A DNA stretch of 64,000 nucleotides from Benincasa hispida (lineage: Eukaryota; Streptophyta; Magnoliopsida; Cucurbitales; Cucurbitaceae): assembly GCF_009727055.1 (NCBI RefSeq), contig NC_052350.1, positions 40,004,757-40,068,756 of the forward strand. The letters are read 5' to 3'. Shown here in pieces: positions 1 to 12,232 of this stretch. The notes below the pieces were generated by a model. The model had not been told where the DNA came from, made no database searches, and saw only the letters and a program-made list of their open reading frames with translations. Every line of letters begins with the position of its first letter. The first letter of the stretch is position 1. Made by a program: the position numbers and the translations under genes.

Positions 1-720
1 TTTTTCATAAACTAAAAAGTAAATAATTGCCAAATAAGGACTAAACATTAAGATTTTAACTTAATCTTTTAAAAAATGTCATCGAATGCCTTAAACGAAT
101 ACGTACTCTAAAATTTGTATCTAGTGGTTATTAGAAGACATGTAGATTTTTAAATCAAGATTGAATAATCATTAAAAGACAATAACATTGTAGCAACTTG
201 ATTGAATAATTTTTTTCCTCAAATTGAATGGTGATATATTTTCTATTAGAAAATTTATTTTTCAATCACCAAGATTGTATTGAAATAGTTTTTTGCATTG
301 TTCATTTAATCTAGAATGTGGAATTTATTATTGATGATCAATTGGGTTTAAAGAACATGGTAGAAGAGTTTGGATTTATTTTTTTTTAATTTTTTTCCTT
401 TTTTCCCTTTTTTTGTAGCCTCAAATTCCAATTTGATTAGGAAGAAGAAATAGATGAAAATGAAAGGTGCCCTAAAAAATAATGTAAAGAAGACTTTTGT
501 GTTTCCTCATGTACTTCTACTTCAAAAAGTCTCCTTTTTTGTTTCTCATAAAGCATAGTTAATTCAAAGTTGTGGTTTGATGGAGATGGCTAATTTATGG
601 ATTTATGTTTGACTTTCTACGTCAAATTAAGAGTTGCATAGCAATTTGTTTCTCTTTTTTTTTTTTCCCCTCTCATTTCTTTTTCTTTTTCTTGTTGTTT
701 GAAATATTTGATTAAATTTC
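1..720. other. AT-rich intergenic DNA
   Basis: No reading frame of coding character is visible. The stretch has poly-T and poly-A runs and no repeat unit or splice-like exon that I can support. Confidence 0.6.
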
Positions 721-1315
721 CGGTCTTAAGATTTTGGTCTAGTTTCTGTTTGATCCCTAAATTTTAAAATATTACATTTTTAGTTTTTCAGTTTTGAATT
801 TGGTTTCAATTTAGTCCATAGGTTTCAAAATATTATAATCTTATCTTTGAGATTTGAAGTCTGTTTCAAATTTGATCCCTAGATTTCAAAATAATACACT
901 TTTAGTTTTAAGTTTTGAGTTTGGTTTCAATTTAGTCCCTAAATTTCAAAATGTTATAATTTTATATACCCTTGATATTTGAGTTTTATTTTAATTTGGT
1001 TTCTATGTTTCAAAATTTACACTTTAAATCTCAATTTTTCACTAAATATTCACTTTTCATCTTTAATGGTAATGTTGACCATTAATTTATTTAAAAGAAT
1101 TATAATTAATTAAGTTTCACTATTTTTCCTCTCTTTTAATTTAAATGTTCACTTCATAATTATTTTAAATTAATGAATAACATTTTGAAAGTGAATATTT
1201 AGTAAAAAAAAAAAAAATCAAAGTTAAAAGTGTAAATCTTGAAACCTAGAGATCAAATTGAAATCAAATTAAAAACTTGAGAACTAAAAATGTTACCTTT
1301 TGAGATTGGAACTCC
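721..1315. repeat. Fold-back element with ~61-bp internal tandem repeats
   Basis: The left arm consists of about four degenerate copies of a ~61-bp unit (about 778-839, 840-900, 901-960, 961-1024), each with a core like GGTTTCAATTTAGTCCCTAA followed by TTTCAAAAT. The segment at about 1185-1310 is an inverted, diverged copy of the same unit, so the whole can fold into a long imperfect hairpin around 1110-1180. This looks like a non-autonomous fold-back or MITE-like repeat. No transposase is present and no clear target duplication was seen. Confidence 0.55.
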
Positions 1316-1749
1316 CATAGGCCCAAGATTCGGCATGTGATGACCCTCACATCCTCTATGACGTAACAACATTATCCTAACTTGTCTTAAACTGCTTTCA
1401 AAAGTGAAGACTATCCCCACAAACTAACACAGGTTGTTTTAGCATGTTTTGTTCTCACTCACATACTTTCTAGGAAAATTCCTAAGAGGTCACCCAACAT
1501 AGAACTGCTCCAAGCTACCATACTCCACTTTGGAGTTCCTATAACTAAGTCATCAAAAAGAAACGTGCATCTTATTAATATAGGTAATAACTTTCCATTC
1601 TTGTAAACTTTTATTAACCGTACTTTCATATCCTCAATCGTTATCTCATTCAGATGTGATCTCAGCTCATTTTTGTACCCCTTCTAAACTCGAAAATTAT
1701 ATAAACCAAAAATATATTTTTTCCAAATGAATATAGAAGTCTAGAGATT

Positions 1750-2150
1750 TATAGCTCATTTGGATTGACTTAAGAAAAATTGTTTTCAAAAAACTCATTT
1801 TTATTTAAACACTTTTGATCAAATATATATATATATATATAAGAGTGTATTTGGATTACATTTTGAAGTGTTTAATTTAAAAAATAAGTCATTTTGAAAG
1901 AAATTAGAGTGTTTGACAATTACTCAAAATAGTTTTCAAGTGTATTTTAATAAAAAAAAATTAAATAAAAATGAGTTTTTTGAAAAACATTTTTTCTTAA
2001 GTCAATCCAAACGGGCCTTAAAATTCACTTGTAAAACTATTTTGAATTATTGTCAAACACTTCAATTTTTTTCAAATAAATTATTTTTTAAATTAAACAC
2101 TAAAATGTATTTTAAACACACCTTTAAACTTTTAGAATTCTTGATCAAAG
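1750..2150. repeat. MITE-like inverted repeats with interleaved arms
   Basis: Arm A (about 1753-1810, containing TTTGGATTGACTTAAG) is inverted at about 1961-2018 (CTTAAGTCAATCCAAACGGG). Arm B (about 1846-1955) is inverted at about 2020-2130. The order is A, B, A', B', so the pairs interleave rather than nest. The end GGCCCGTTTGGATTGACTT resembles common plant MITE termini. An AT dinucleotide run lies at about 1824-1842. Probably one MITE inside or beside an inverted partial copy of another. Open frames here are not coding. Confidence 0.55.
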
Positions 2151-3030
2151 GTATATGCATGTTAACGGAAGGGTGAATATATAAGCCTTCTTGATGGGCT
2201 ATTCATCTTGCTTGCAAGTTTTTTTAGCTGCTTTCCCATTTAGTTCCTTTTACATGTATTATTTCCTAACAAATTCCCGTTGTGTGATTAATTGGAAATG
2301 TTCATATCATTCTTTTCTCCCGAGATTTTCTAATGACATAAAGCTTATACTATCAACTTTAGATCAAATATTCAATTTTTCCACCCCATATAATGCTAAA
2401 ACATGATACCTCGAGTAAAATGATCGTCTCCCTAACATTAATCATAGTACTTGTTTGCTACCGCATTAGAAAAAGTGATCATTTGTTTTTTTTTCCTACT
2501 AAAAAATGGTTTGAAAGCTTCCACTCTCCCAACAATCCAAAACATTTCTGTCGTTGTTGGAATAATACTTAGGTGTACCCCACTCTAATTATACAAAAAA
2601 TATATTTTAGAAAAATAAAGAAGTGACAAACTATAATTGAACAATTGAGCGTGATACACAAAAATGAGTGTAACTTGAGATACATCTAAGTATTTTTTTC
2701 GATATTGGTCGACAAGACGAGAAGAAATTTGAATACTTTTTTCCTTCTCTATTTGATTGTACTACATAACATCAAGGTTTGTATTCCCATAGAGAAATCA
2801 AATTTCCTACCACAAGCTAGTAAGAAGGTTGAAGTATTGGGTAAATGCCATTTTCTCTAGTCATTAACAATGAAGTCTCTTGCCTTTTTCTGCCAAGGGA
2901 TTTTCTCAAGGTCAGAAAAGGCTGTTTTGGTTGCATCTCAAAAATTCTTTTGCAATTTTTGGTAAATGAAAAAGTTTTCCAATAGTCATAGAACTGAAAG
3001 AACCATATTATATTATTCTTTGCCTTTCAG
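2151..3030. other. Intergenic, no feature seen
   Basis: No gene, RNA or clear repeat is supported. The last five bases (3026-3030, TTCAG) are the left target-site copy of the copia element that follows. Confidence 0.5.
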
Positions 3031-3424
3031 TATTGGAGCATGTGATGGACACTCACAAATAAATAACCGACAAATGAATATTTGAGAGGAAATAAAAACA
3101 CTTTTAATTGAAAGACTCTTCAAACTTGGTTCATACTTTTAATTGAACTTTCTTTGTGTGTTCTTCTCTATACACTTGGATACATCAACAACGTCAATGT
3201 CAATCCTATTTATAGGATTGTCATGGGTAAATTTAAATACATAACTCACACCCTAATTAAACATACATGGAACAATTAAAATCCTACACTTAATTCACAT
3301 GAAACTCTACTAAATTAACTTTTACGTTAACATACTTAATTAACTCTCATCCTTTAATTTTTCTAACTCTCCTAAATTAATTCGTCTATAACTTATCTAA
3401 TTAAAACAGGTTTAATTTTCAATA
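3031..3424 (-). repeat. 3' LTR of the 5.3-kb copia element
   Basis: This LTR aligns end to end with 7937-8331. Its terminal dinucleotides have changed: where the other copy has TG...CA, this one reads TA at 3031 and TA at 3423-3424. The purine-rich PPT (minus-strand sequence AAGGGGGA) abuts its inner edge. Confidence 0.88.
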
Positions 3425-3517
3425 TCCCCCTTAAACATGTTTTCTGAAAATTCCAAGCAAAGTACTTAACTTGTTAAACACATCAAATTTGAGTGGCTTT
3501 GGAAACATATCCATAAT

Positions 3518-5503
3518 TTAATATTCGTTCTTCACATATTCAACTTGAACCTCCTTTCTTGAAATGCAATCTCTGATAAAAAGAAATCTTGTATCAATGT
3601 GCTTGCTACGATCATGAAACATTGGATTCTTTGCTAGAGTAATTGTTGACTTATTATCTACATGGATCACAGTTGCATCATCTTGTAAAATTCCAACTGT
3701 CTTTAACAAATTCCTTAATCAAATTGCATAACAAATACATGAGGCTGCAGAAACATATTCTGCCTCATAAGTAGACAATTCACAATAGGTTGCTTCTTAG
3801 AACTCCAAGTAAATGTACTATTATCAACAAATAACACATATCCACTTGTACTTTTTTGGTCATTAATATCTCCAACCTAGTCACTATCACAATAACCTTC
3901 AAGCTTGAATTCTTTAGATGGAGAATAAAATAATTCATAATCAAGCATACATTTGAGGTAACAAAGAATTCTCTTTGTCACTTTTAAATGAGTAATTGTA
4001 GGAGATTCCATAAATCAACTCACCAATCCAACGCTAAAAAGAATATTTGGTCGTGTGCAAGTCAAATATCTCAAACTTCCAAATAAGCTTTTGAAATATG
4101 AAGGATCAACAACATCTCCTTCATATTTGGACAATTTATCCCAACTTCAATTGAAGTTGTGACAGGATTAGAATTGATCACCTTGAAATTCTCTAGAATT
4201 TCTCTAACATATCGTTCATGAGAGATAAAAATACCTTCCTCTGACTGCTTCACCTCAATGCCAAAATAATATGACATCAGCCCAATATTTGTTATTTCAA
4301 ATTCTTAGGTCATTGCTTTCTTGAGATCTTCAAACATATTTGCACAATTTTCTATAAAAATTAAGTCATCCACATACAGACAAACCAACAAAATATCTCC
4401 ACGATCATTAGTCTTAATATATAGAGAATGTTCACAAGGACATCTCAAATATCAATTGTCAAGAAAATATCTGTTGATTCTGCTATTCTACATTCTAGGC
4501 GCTTGTTTCAATCCATACAATGCCTTCTTTAATTTCAAGACTTTATCTTCTTGACCTTTCACAACATAGCCAAGAGGTTGTTCTAAGTATACATCTTCTT
4601 CCGAGTATCCATTCAAGAATGTTGATTTAATATCCATTTGAAAGATCTTCTATTTACTTTGAGCAACAATTGCAATTAACAACCTTATGGTTTCCAAGCA
4701 AGCAACGGAAGCAAATACTTCATTGTAGTCCATGCCTTTTCTTTGAGAGTAGCTTTTTGCAACTAATCTTGTCTTATGCCTCTCCATTTCTCCCTTTTCA
4801 TTTATTTTTGTCTTGAATACCCATTTGACACTGATTGCTTTCTTTCCACTTGGAAGAGTAGAAAGTTCTCATGTTTCATTCTTCTTTATGGCCTTTATCT
4901 CTTCATCCATGGCAGTCTTCCACTTTTCATCTTGCAAAGCTTCTTCAAAACTCAAAGATTCACTGTCACCAAATAGACAAAAAAAAAAGTAAGATTATTA
5001 AAACTTTGACTTAACTCTTCAGTCTTGTCATATAAAAAAGAGTAAGATTATTAAAACTTTAACTTAACTCTTCAGTCTTGTCATATAAAAAAGAGTAAGA
5101 TTATTAAAACTTTAACTTAACTCTTTAGTCTCATCATATATGTCTCGTAAACTTCTCATGCCACGAGGTCCTTCACTTGAGCTTGTAGATAATGAAGGTA
5201 TGCTTTGTTGTGGAGTGATTGGTGACATTGGTGGTGTTGATGGAGACGCAATGTCACTAGACTCATCATCATCATTAGAAAAAAAAGTAAAAACTTATAG
5301 TTTTTTAGTTCATCATTCCAATTCCATGTTGCTTCCTCATCAAACACAACATCTCTACTTACCACTGTTTTCTTTGTAACGGGATTATAAAGCTTGTAGC
5401 CTTTTGAGCTTGCATCATAGCCAACAAAAAATATGCTTTTCACTTTTATTATTGAGCTTCCTACGCTTTTGGTCAGATATATGTGCATAAGCAATACTTC
5501 CAA
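3518..5503 (-). pseudogene. copia reverse transcriptase and RNase H (broken)
   Basis: Read on the minus strand: the integrase C-terminal region at 5503-5156 (YKLYNPVTKKTVVSRDVVFD), RT from about 4950 to 4080 with the catalytic LYVDD motif at about 4361-4378, and RNase H at about 3900-3518 ending in KHIDTRFLFIRD and VEYV. Several frames and stops break it, so no full polyprotein can be made. Confidence 0.85.
4988..5140. repeat. 53-bp tandem repeat, 2.8 copies
   Basis: Copies begin at 4988, 5041 and 5094, each opening AGTAAGATTATTAAAACTTT. They lie between the integrase and RT parts of the copia pol region, and the third copy is partial and diverged at its end. The expansion adds in-frame stops to pol. 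Confidence 0.85.
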
Positions 5504-5509
5504 ATACTC

Positions 5510-6895
5510 TCAAATGAGCAATGGATGGCATTCTTCCTGTCCATGCTTGTTGAGGCGTTTTGTTTCACAAGTTTCTAGTAGGAGAACGATTGGACAAGTA
5601 TACAGCAATTCAATAACTTGTGCCCAAAATTCTTTTGGCATCTTCTTACTTTTCAACATGCTTCGAGCCATATTGAGTATCGTTCTATTCTTCCTCTCAA
5701 CAGTACCATTTTGTTGAGGAGTCCATAGAACTGTCATAGGCCGACGAATTCTATTTTCTGTGCAAAAATCTTTGAATTCATTTGAAGTGAATTCTCCTCC
5801 CCTGTCTGATCTCAAGGCTTTTAGGTAATAACCACTTTCTTTTTCGACAAGAGCTTTAAATCTCTTAAACATGTCAACTACTTCTGATTTCTCCTTCAAT
5901 CGCTCTTTCGGGAGCTTCTCTTAGCGATTGTGCGACACTTGTTCCCGCTCATGAACAAGTCAGTCAGATCGAATACGGACTGTCGGTGGCACACCGAGTG
6001 CCTCTCGCAACCTCCACCACTGTTTTAGGGAAAACGGTTTTAGAAAACAGGTTTGGAGAAAAGGTTTTCGTAAGCAGTTTTTGTGAGTGTGAATAAAGAA
6101 AGAAGGATTGTAGTAGGCTAGAAAGCAATAAGCAACAACAACAGCTTTATAGACTACTACTCCGGGACAAAATAAACTCCTACTGAAATCATCAATAAAT
6201 AATAACAAATAAATATTCTTACCAAAAGAACTTGGTTTAATTGGTCCACAAAGATCAGTGTAAATTAACTCTAGTGGTCTTCTTACTCTTGAAGCAGATT
6301 CTTGTAGAATACTCTTCCTTGCTTGCTTGTCATAAAGACAACCTTCACAAAATTGATCTGGATGTTTGATATATGGCAATCTTTTCACCATGTTCTTCCT
6401 TGCTAATAGTCTCAAGCCATCAAAGTTTAAATGCCCAAATCTCAAGTGCCAAATCCAAGATGGATTTTTCAAATATGACTTTAAACATTTAGCAACATCA
6501 CTTTGAATGTTAAATAAAAACATTCTATTCTTCATCATTTGCACTTTAGCAATCATATTATCACGATTATCCTTTATCGAAAGACTATAATTCTTCATCA
6601 AAATATTATAGTCTTTCTCTAAGAGTTGTCCCAAACTCAAAATATTGTTCTTCATATCAGGCATATAATAAACATTAAAGATAAACTCATACTTCTCAGT
6701 CTTCAAGTTGATCAAAATCTTACCTTTTCCTTTAATAGGAATTTTTGTGGCATCACCAAATATGATATTACCACCAACAGATTCATCAAGTTCCATGAAC
6801 ATTAACTTACATCCATACATGTGATTTCTTGCACCGCTATCAAGATTCCATGCATTATTTTCACATGTTTCTTCACCTTTGCATGCTAGAAGCAA
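5510..6895 (-). pseudogene. copia protease-integrase, interrupted
   Basis: The frame from 6895 encodes an aspartic protease (active-site region LDSGARNHM, where DSGA is canonical), the integrase zinc-binding region (HLRFGH, then CEGC) and the start of the core (YTDLCGP, FIDDFSR). At about 6178 the coding sequence jumps into unrelated DNA and resumes at about 5899 with LKEKSE, then SDRGGEF and NGTVERKNRT, which carries the catalytic Glu. About six codons of the standard core are missing at the junction. Frameshifts follow near 5510. Confidence 0.85.
5900..6178. other. ~280-bp foreign insertion in copia integrase
   Basis: This block separates two halves of the integrase core and has higher GC than its surroundings. 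One edge carries an 8-bp inverted repeat (CAATCGCT...AGCGATTG at about 5896-5931). I see no LTR-like TG...CA ends, no tRNA-like boxes and no clear target duplication. Its origin is unknown to me. Confidence 0.6.
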
Positions 6896-7071
6896 AGATG
6901 TCTCACCACTTTCTTCATCTTTCTCACCATAATTTGCACTTTATTCTACTTTATTCCTACACTCCCAGGAATAATGGCCAAATTTATGACAGTTATAACA
7001 TTCAACCTGTCTTTTGTCATACCTTTTTTCATTATTTGATCCTTCTCCATTTGACCTCGAATAATTTTATC

Positions 7072-7896
7072 TTATTCCACGACCTCTTGATGAATTAGAG
7101 TTTGAATTACTCTCATCAAATTTTCTTTGATCGTAATTTTCTCGACCTCGACCTCTAAAATTACTACGTCCACGATTGTTACCACGTCCTCAACCTCGAT
7201 TGCCTTTTTTTGGCTATCTTGTTTATCTCTCAACTGCAACTTTGACTGAAAAAGTTGCTCAATTGTTTGTTTTTTTTTTTTTAGAAACTTCTCTTCATGG
7301 GCTTGTAAAGAACCTATAAGTTGATCAATGGACATTGTACTCAAATCCTTTGATTCTTCAATAGCTACAATGATGAAATTGAATTTTTCATCCAATGAGC
7401 GAAATATCTTTTCTACCACTTGCTCATCATCTATCGTCTCACCATATCTTTTCATTTCATTTTCTACTGCTAGCAATCTTGAAGTATAATCTGAAACCGA
7501 TTCAGATTCCTTCATTTATAGTGATTCAAAATCTCCTCTCAATTTTTGGAGGCTAACCTTCTTACTCGATCTATTCCTTTGTATGTGAATCTCCAAAATT
7601 TGCCATGCCTTATGTATAGTAGTTGCTCCAGAAATCTTCTCAAAATTTGGATCATCGATGGCTTGATGAATGATGCTGAGAGTCTTTTGGTCTTTCTTTC
7701 TTATATTTTGCAAAACTTCTCGTTGAGCTTGATGTAAAGTTGCATCACTTTCTGGTTCTTCATAACCATTATTGACAATGTCCCATGCATCTTTTGAACC
7801 AAGTAGAGCTTTCATACGAATACACCAACTGCTATAATTTTCTTTCATAAGTCGAGGCACTTGGAAAGGAACCAAATTGTTATTTGCCATTTGCAA
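7072..7896 (-). pseudogene. copia gag (broken)
   Basis: The frame opens at 7896 with a gag N-terminus of the UBN2 type (MQMANNNLVPFQVPRLMKEN...). A stop at about 7516 splits it, and the next frame (7515-7072) continues the helical gag region. A CCHC zinc-knuckle coding segment follows at about 6960-7010 on the same strand. Its product would be the capsid/nucleocapsid of the element. It is not functional as it stands because of the stop and later frame changes. Confidence 0.82.
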
Positions 7897-7936
7897 AACA
7901 ATTATTGTTTTTCAAACTCAAGCTCTGATACCACTT

Positions 7937-8331
7937 TGTTGGAAGTGTGTGATGGACACTCACAAATAAATAACCAACAAATGATTATTTGAGAGGAAAC
8001 AAAAACACTTTTAATTGAAAGACTCTTCAAACTTGGTTCATACCTTTGATTGAACTCTCTTTGTATGTTCTTCTCTACACACTTGGATACATCAACAATG
8101 TCAATGTTAATCCTATTTATAGAATTTTCATGGGTAAATTTAAATACATAACTCACGCCCTAATTAAATATATATGGAACAATTAAAATCCTACACTTAA
8201 TTCATGTGAAACTCTACTAAATTAACTCTTACGTTAACATACTTAATTAACTCTCATCCTTTAATTTTTTCAACTCTCATAAATTAATTCATCTATAACT
8301 TATCTAATTAAAACATGTTTAATTTTTAACA
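7937..8331 (-). repeat. 5' LTR of the 5.3-kb copia element
   Basis: It has canonical TG...CA ends. Three bases (7934-7936) separate it from the tRNA-Met primer site at 7922-7933, as is usual for copia elements. Confidence 0.9.
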
Positions 8332-8860
8332 TTCACCTCTTGGTAACTTAGAAATTATTAAAGAAGGATGCCTTGGAATTGCATCGGAAATATACTTTCA
8401 TTCTTATCATTTCCTTAAATGAACATCACAACACATTGTGATCTTTCCAAATAATTTCTTCTATTGAGCTTGTGGTTAGGAATAGGGTGGAAAAGCAATT
8501 ATGCAGCCATGGCTTTTGTTTTTTTAATTTATAAAGACTTGGATTTTTATTGAGAAAAATGACAAACTTACCGGGAGACATCAGAAAAAACAAGTTTAAG
8601 AACTAACCATCATAGGTTGATGTAGTGATAAATAAATAGTATGATTTTAATAAAGGGTTGAGAGGGAATAAGTTCAATTTATGGTCTACCTACCTAAGAT
8701 TAATATCTAGGAGTCTTCTTGACACCCAAATATTTTATGATTAGGAAAGTTGTTCAGTAAGATTAGTTGAGGTATGCATAAACTGGTCTGAACACTAATA
8801 GATATCAAACCTAAGAACTAACAATAGAAAGTGACATTAATCTAACAAAAGCAAACTAAG
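8332..8860. other. Intergenic, nothing recognised
   Basis: Only AT-rich sequence is seen. The first five bases are the right target-site copy of the copia element. Confidence 0.5.
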
Positions 8861-8861
8861 A

Positions 8862-9205
8862 CCAAGGGTTGAAATATCGATATCGAGATTTCAATTTTAC
8901 AGATATATAGATGGATATATTTATAAAATATCGATATCGACAAATATTTCTATAAGTCACGAAATTTATAAAATTTATTTAGATTAATAATTAAGTTGTT
9001 TTTACTCTAAAACTAAGTTAGATGTTGTTATTAGTAGTCATATTCATATTTGACAAAATAGAAGACATTTTTATGTTTTACGAGCATGTACAGAAGATGT
9101 TGGAGATATCCATGAATATTTAATATTGATATTGAACCCTTCAATTTATGGATATATCGGTGATATATCAACATATCCATGAATATTTTCATCCTTGACT
9201 AAGAC
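8862..9205. repeat. Possible MITE rich in ATCGATATCG
   Basis: The left end (about 8864, CAAGGGTTGAAATATCGATA) has a diverged inverted partner at about 9180-9200 (ATATTTTCATCCTTG). ATATCGAT palindromes recur inside. It is non-coding. The terminal inverted repeat is imperfect, so this is a tentative call. Confidence 0.35.
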
Positions 9206-9563
9206 GATCTTTACAAAAATGACTCAACTTATCTGCAAATCTAATTATTATGCATGCATCCATACCTCTTTTTTTGCTGGGTTTTTTTTTTTTTTTTTTT
9301 AATGGCTAGGAAACAAGCGGACTGATCTCTCCTTAGGACAACAAAAGTGAAGGGTAGTTTGATGAATAATGTTGTTTTAATTAAAAAAAAAAATACATAT
9401 TTAAGATATTTTTTTTAACAAAAGAATGTAAATAATGTGAATAAAATAAGAAATTATATAAATGGGGTACAAACTCAAAATATTAACAAATCTATGGTAG
9501 TTTTTTTTTAAAGGAATTGTGTATATGGTAGACGACTTAAATTGTTTCACCTCACTCTCTCGT
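9206..9563. other. AT-rich intergenic DNA
   Basis: Contains homopolymer T and A runs around 9280-9300 and 9380-9395. Nothing else is supported. Confidence 0.5.
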
Positions 9564-9756
9564 GTATGTATGAAAGTGATTTTAAAATTATCAAAATCAT
9601 TTCTATTATTTTTAAAATCACTCGAAAACACACTTTTAATCATTAAAATTAATTTAGTTTTCAATTTTACACTTTTGAATGAAATTTTCATATCATAAAA
9701 ATTAGTTTAAGGATTAAAAACATTTTAACCATTTCAAAATCACTCTCAATCATGCA
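9564..9756 (+). repeat. MITE family M1, copy 1
   Basis: A ~190-bp element with inverted ends built on AAAGTGATTTTAAAA and TTTCAAAATCACTCTCA. It aligns along its length with the reverse complement of 43317-43527, including the middle part TTCAATTTTA. Two dispersed copies in opposite orientation argue for a mobile miniature element. Confidence 0.65.
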
Positions 9757-11340
9757 AGTTCCTTTACTTTAAAAAAAATAAAACTGAAGCAACCGAATGC
9801 ACGAGTGTACAAAGCTCTATGATTAATAAGAAAAGAAAAATCTCTTGAATACAAAGACAAAACCCATGAAACAAAGCAATCGAGCCAAAATGCACTCGGA
9901 CCTGATCCACCCAACCTTGCCAACACACGCACCGTTGAATTAGAGATAAAAGGAGCATACTGGAAAGTAACTTAATGGAAGAAAGCTGCAATCGTCTTAA
10001 ATATACTCAAATATCTCTCAGAGATATCATAGATTGAAGGATCTATTGTTGGCATAATGGTTTGCTCTTGCAGAATAGTGTCAACATCAATAGCATACTC
10101 CATAATCCACTCACACTTGTTTTCCTCTAATGGAATGGACTCCAAATTACAAATTTTATTTCCATCCCCCAAAATGACTCATGTTGTGACACAAGTCTCA
10201 TATTAAGTTGGATCGAATAACTCTTTATTGCTTAGAAATTGGATCGAATAATTGTTTATTACTTAACATTAGATCTTAAGTTTAACAAAAATTACATGCT
10301 AAGGGTAAAAAAATATAATAACATATCAACAGAAACTCATGTACCACATAGTGGTTGCCTTCTCGGATGAGCTCCATGACGAACTCAAGGCACATCAAGC
10401 ATGGTTGATGATGAATTACGACATTAATATCTTGTTACGATGGACAAAAATGAGTCTAGTGACTAATTCTCTTGTCGACGACGAAAACTTGATGCAATGT
10501 CTATCTGAACTCCTGGTAAGTGCACGTGAAAAACTCGAATATGATCGTGAATGTAGAAGGTTCTTGGTCTACGTGTAGCTTTGAAATATTTTCAGCTTGT
10601 TGTCGATGGCTTCTGCAACAAGCATGTATGATCTTGTCAGTGTCAACAATGGTTAGCTCCTAGTATATTGAATGATGTCCGTTGCAGTCATAACACATTA
10701 AACTTAAACTAGGTAAATTTTTTGTTCCACTTGAGTATTATTGTTGATCTCTAACAAAGTTATTTTGCAGAAAGAAAAAATAAAATAAAATAATATACTA
10801 TAGATATATCTATATAATTGAATTTTGCAATAAGAAAACTAAGGTAGTCTTTTATCACGTAAGAGAAATAAGTGTTGTCACGTATGATATATATACTTCC
10901 TCGTTATTGAGTTGATGATGGACTAAAAACATGTTGCCCAAAAAAGGAAGAACTTCTAAAATAAAGTCATCTAAAAAAAAGTAATTGAAAAACATTCCAA
11001 ATATGGTGTCCCAAGGCAACAAATATAACAAAAAGGTAATTGAGTTTTCAAGCATGCTTATGCCTGTTGGAAAGGAGATGCAGCTTATGATCATGCAATT
11101 GTAACTTTAACTCAAACTGAAATATTGTGAACCAATTTCAACACCTATTCAACCTTCTAAGCAACGAGCCTAATCCATTAAACCTATATTTCCTAAAGTA
11201 AACTTAATTAATTAAAAATACAATCTAATGATTCTAAAGATTTTGTCCTATATCTAAGATTAAAAAAAAAAATCTGAATCAAGTTTTAATCTAACCCTCT
11301 CATTAGTCTAGGTGATTGATCTAGAATAATATTAGAAAAT
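9757..11340. other. Intergenic, no supported gene
   Basis: Two short open frames (10172-9972 minus and 10339-10578 plus) look mildly protein-like, but neither resembles a family I know and neither has convincing splice or promoter context. Confidence 0.4.
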
Positions 11341-12038
11341 AGGTTAAAATACCATTTTGGTCTTCATACTTTGGAGTTTGTTAAATTTTGGTCCCTCTTA
11401 GTTAATTTTTATTGAAATTGATTAAATAATAACAACTTTCATGCAAGGAATTACAACATGTGGACATGTTATCAAAATTTGTAGTCAAAATGTTATTAGA
11501 TAACAAAAAAAAAATCAATAATATACTAGCATTATGGACTAAATTTAAGATTAATTGAAAATACATGGTTAATGAATCTTTAATAATCAAAAAGCCTAGA
11601 AGGATGGACCGGACACCACAAACTGGTCGTTATTGGAATCACCATTTCTCTAATTTCAAGTAATTGATCCAGGTCTCTTTTGAATCCATCTTTTCAAACT
11701 ATATATATAAATAATCTCCCTTGGTGTATTAGAAAATCTTGGTAGGATTCCATGAAAATCAGACCTTTTTACTTACATACCAAACCCTTTATCAGTGGAA
11801 TTGGTGTTTAAACCATTTCACAAGCTAGGTAGAAAATCTAATAATACAAGAAACTACGCATTCTATGAAACGAGAAACAAGAAAGAGAAAAAGTTATTGA
11901 AGTGGCTCAATCCTCCCTTTATTTATCTTTCTTTTATCGTCTTGACAAAAAAGGAAAAAAGTCTTTGTCACATCAATGAGAGGAACTAAAATTAAACAAT
12001 TTTCAAAGTATACAAACCAAAATGATATTTTAACGTAG
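11341..12038. repeat. ~700-bp element with ~60-bp inverted ends
   Basis: The left end at 11341-11402 (AGGTTAAAATACCATTTTGG, then a segment with TTTTGGTCCCTCTTAGTT) is matched, inverted, at about 11972-12038 (GAGAGGAACTAAAATT, then CCAAAATGATATTTTAACG). The interior has no transposase frame. This looks like a non-autonomous DNA element of a type common in dicots. Confidence 0.6.
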
Positions 12039-12232
12039 AAAATAAACTCAATAAAAATTAAATCATGTTATGAGAATGATAGAAAGTTCTTAATTTACAT
12101 GATATGCTTTTTCTTTTCTCCTTTAGGACACTTGAATATTTGAATTCCTTAGGAGAATTTAGTTCATGATGAAAGAAAATAAAACAAAACTGCTGGAAAA
12201 CTTCGTAATAGAATAAAAGAAGAGAAGTTAAA

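Larger units (their letters stand above)
3031..8331 (-). mobile_element. Ty1/copia LTR retrotransposon, complete but inactive
   Basis: Two ~394-bp direct repeats (3031-3424 and 7937-8331) bound a ~4.5-kb interior. Read on the minus strand the order is 5' LTR, PBS (7922-7933, complement of the initiator tRNA-Met 3' end), gag, protease, integrase, reverse transcriptase, RNase H, a purine tract just inside 3425, and 3' LTR. Flanking pentamers TTCAG (3026-3030) and TTCAC (8332-8336) are a target duplication with one mismatch. Integrase before RT is the Ty1/copia order. The LTRs differ at about 30 positions by eye, so the insertion is old. Stops, frameshifts, a 53-bp tandem repeat and a ~280-bp insertion make it non-functional. 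Confidence 0.93.

Noticed and set aside
9972..10578. Frames at 10172-9972 (minus) and 10339-10578 (plus) as genes
   Set aside because: No family resemblance, no convincing splice sites and no conserved context.
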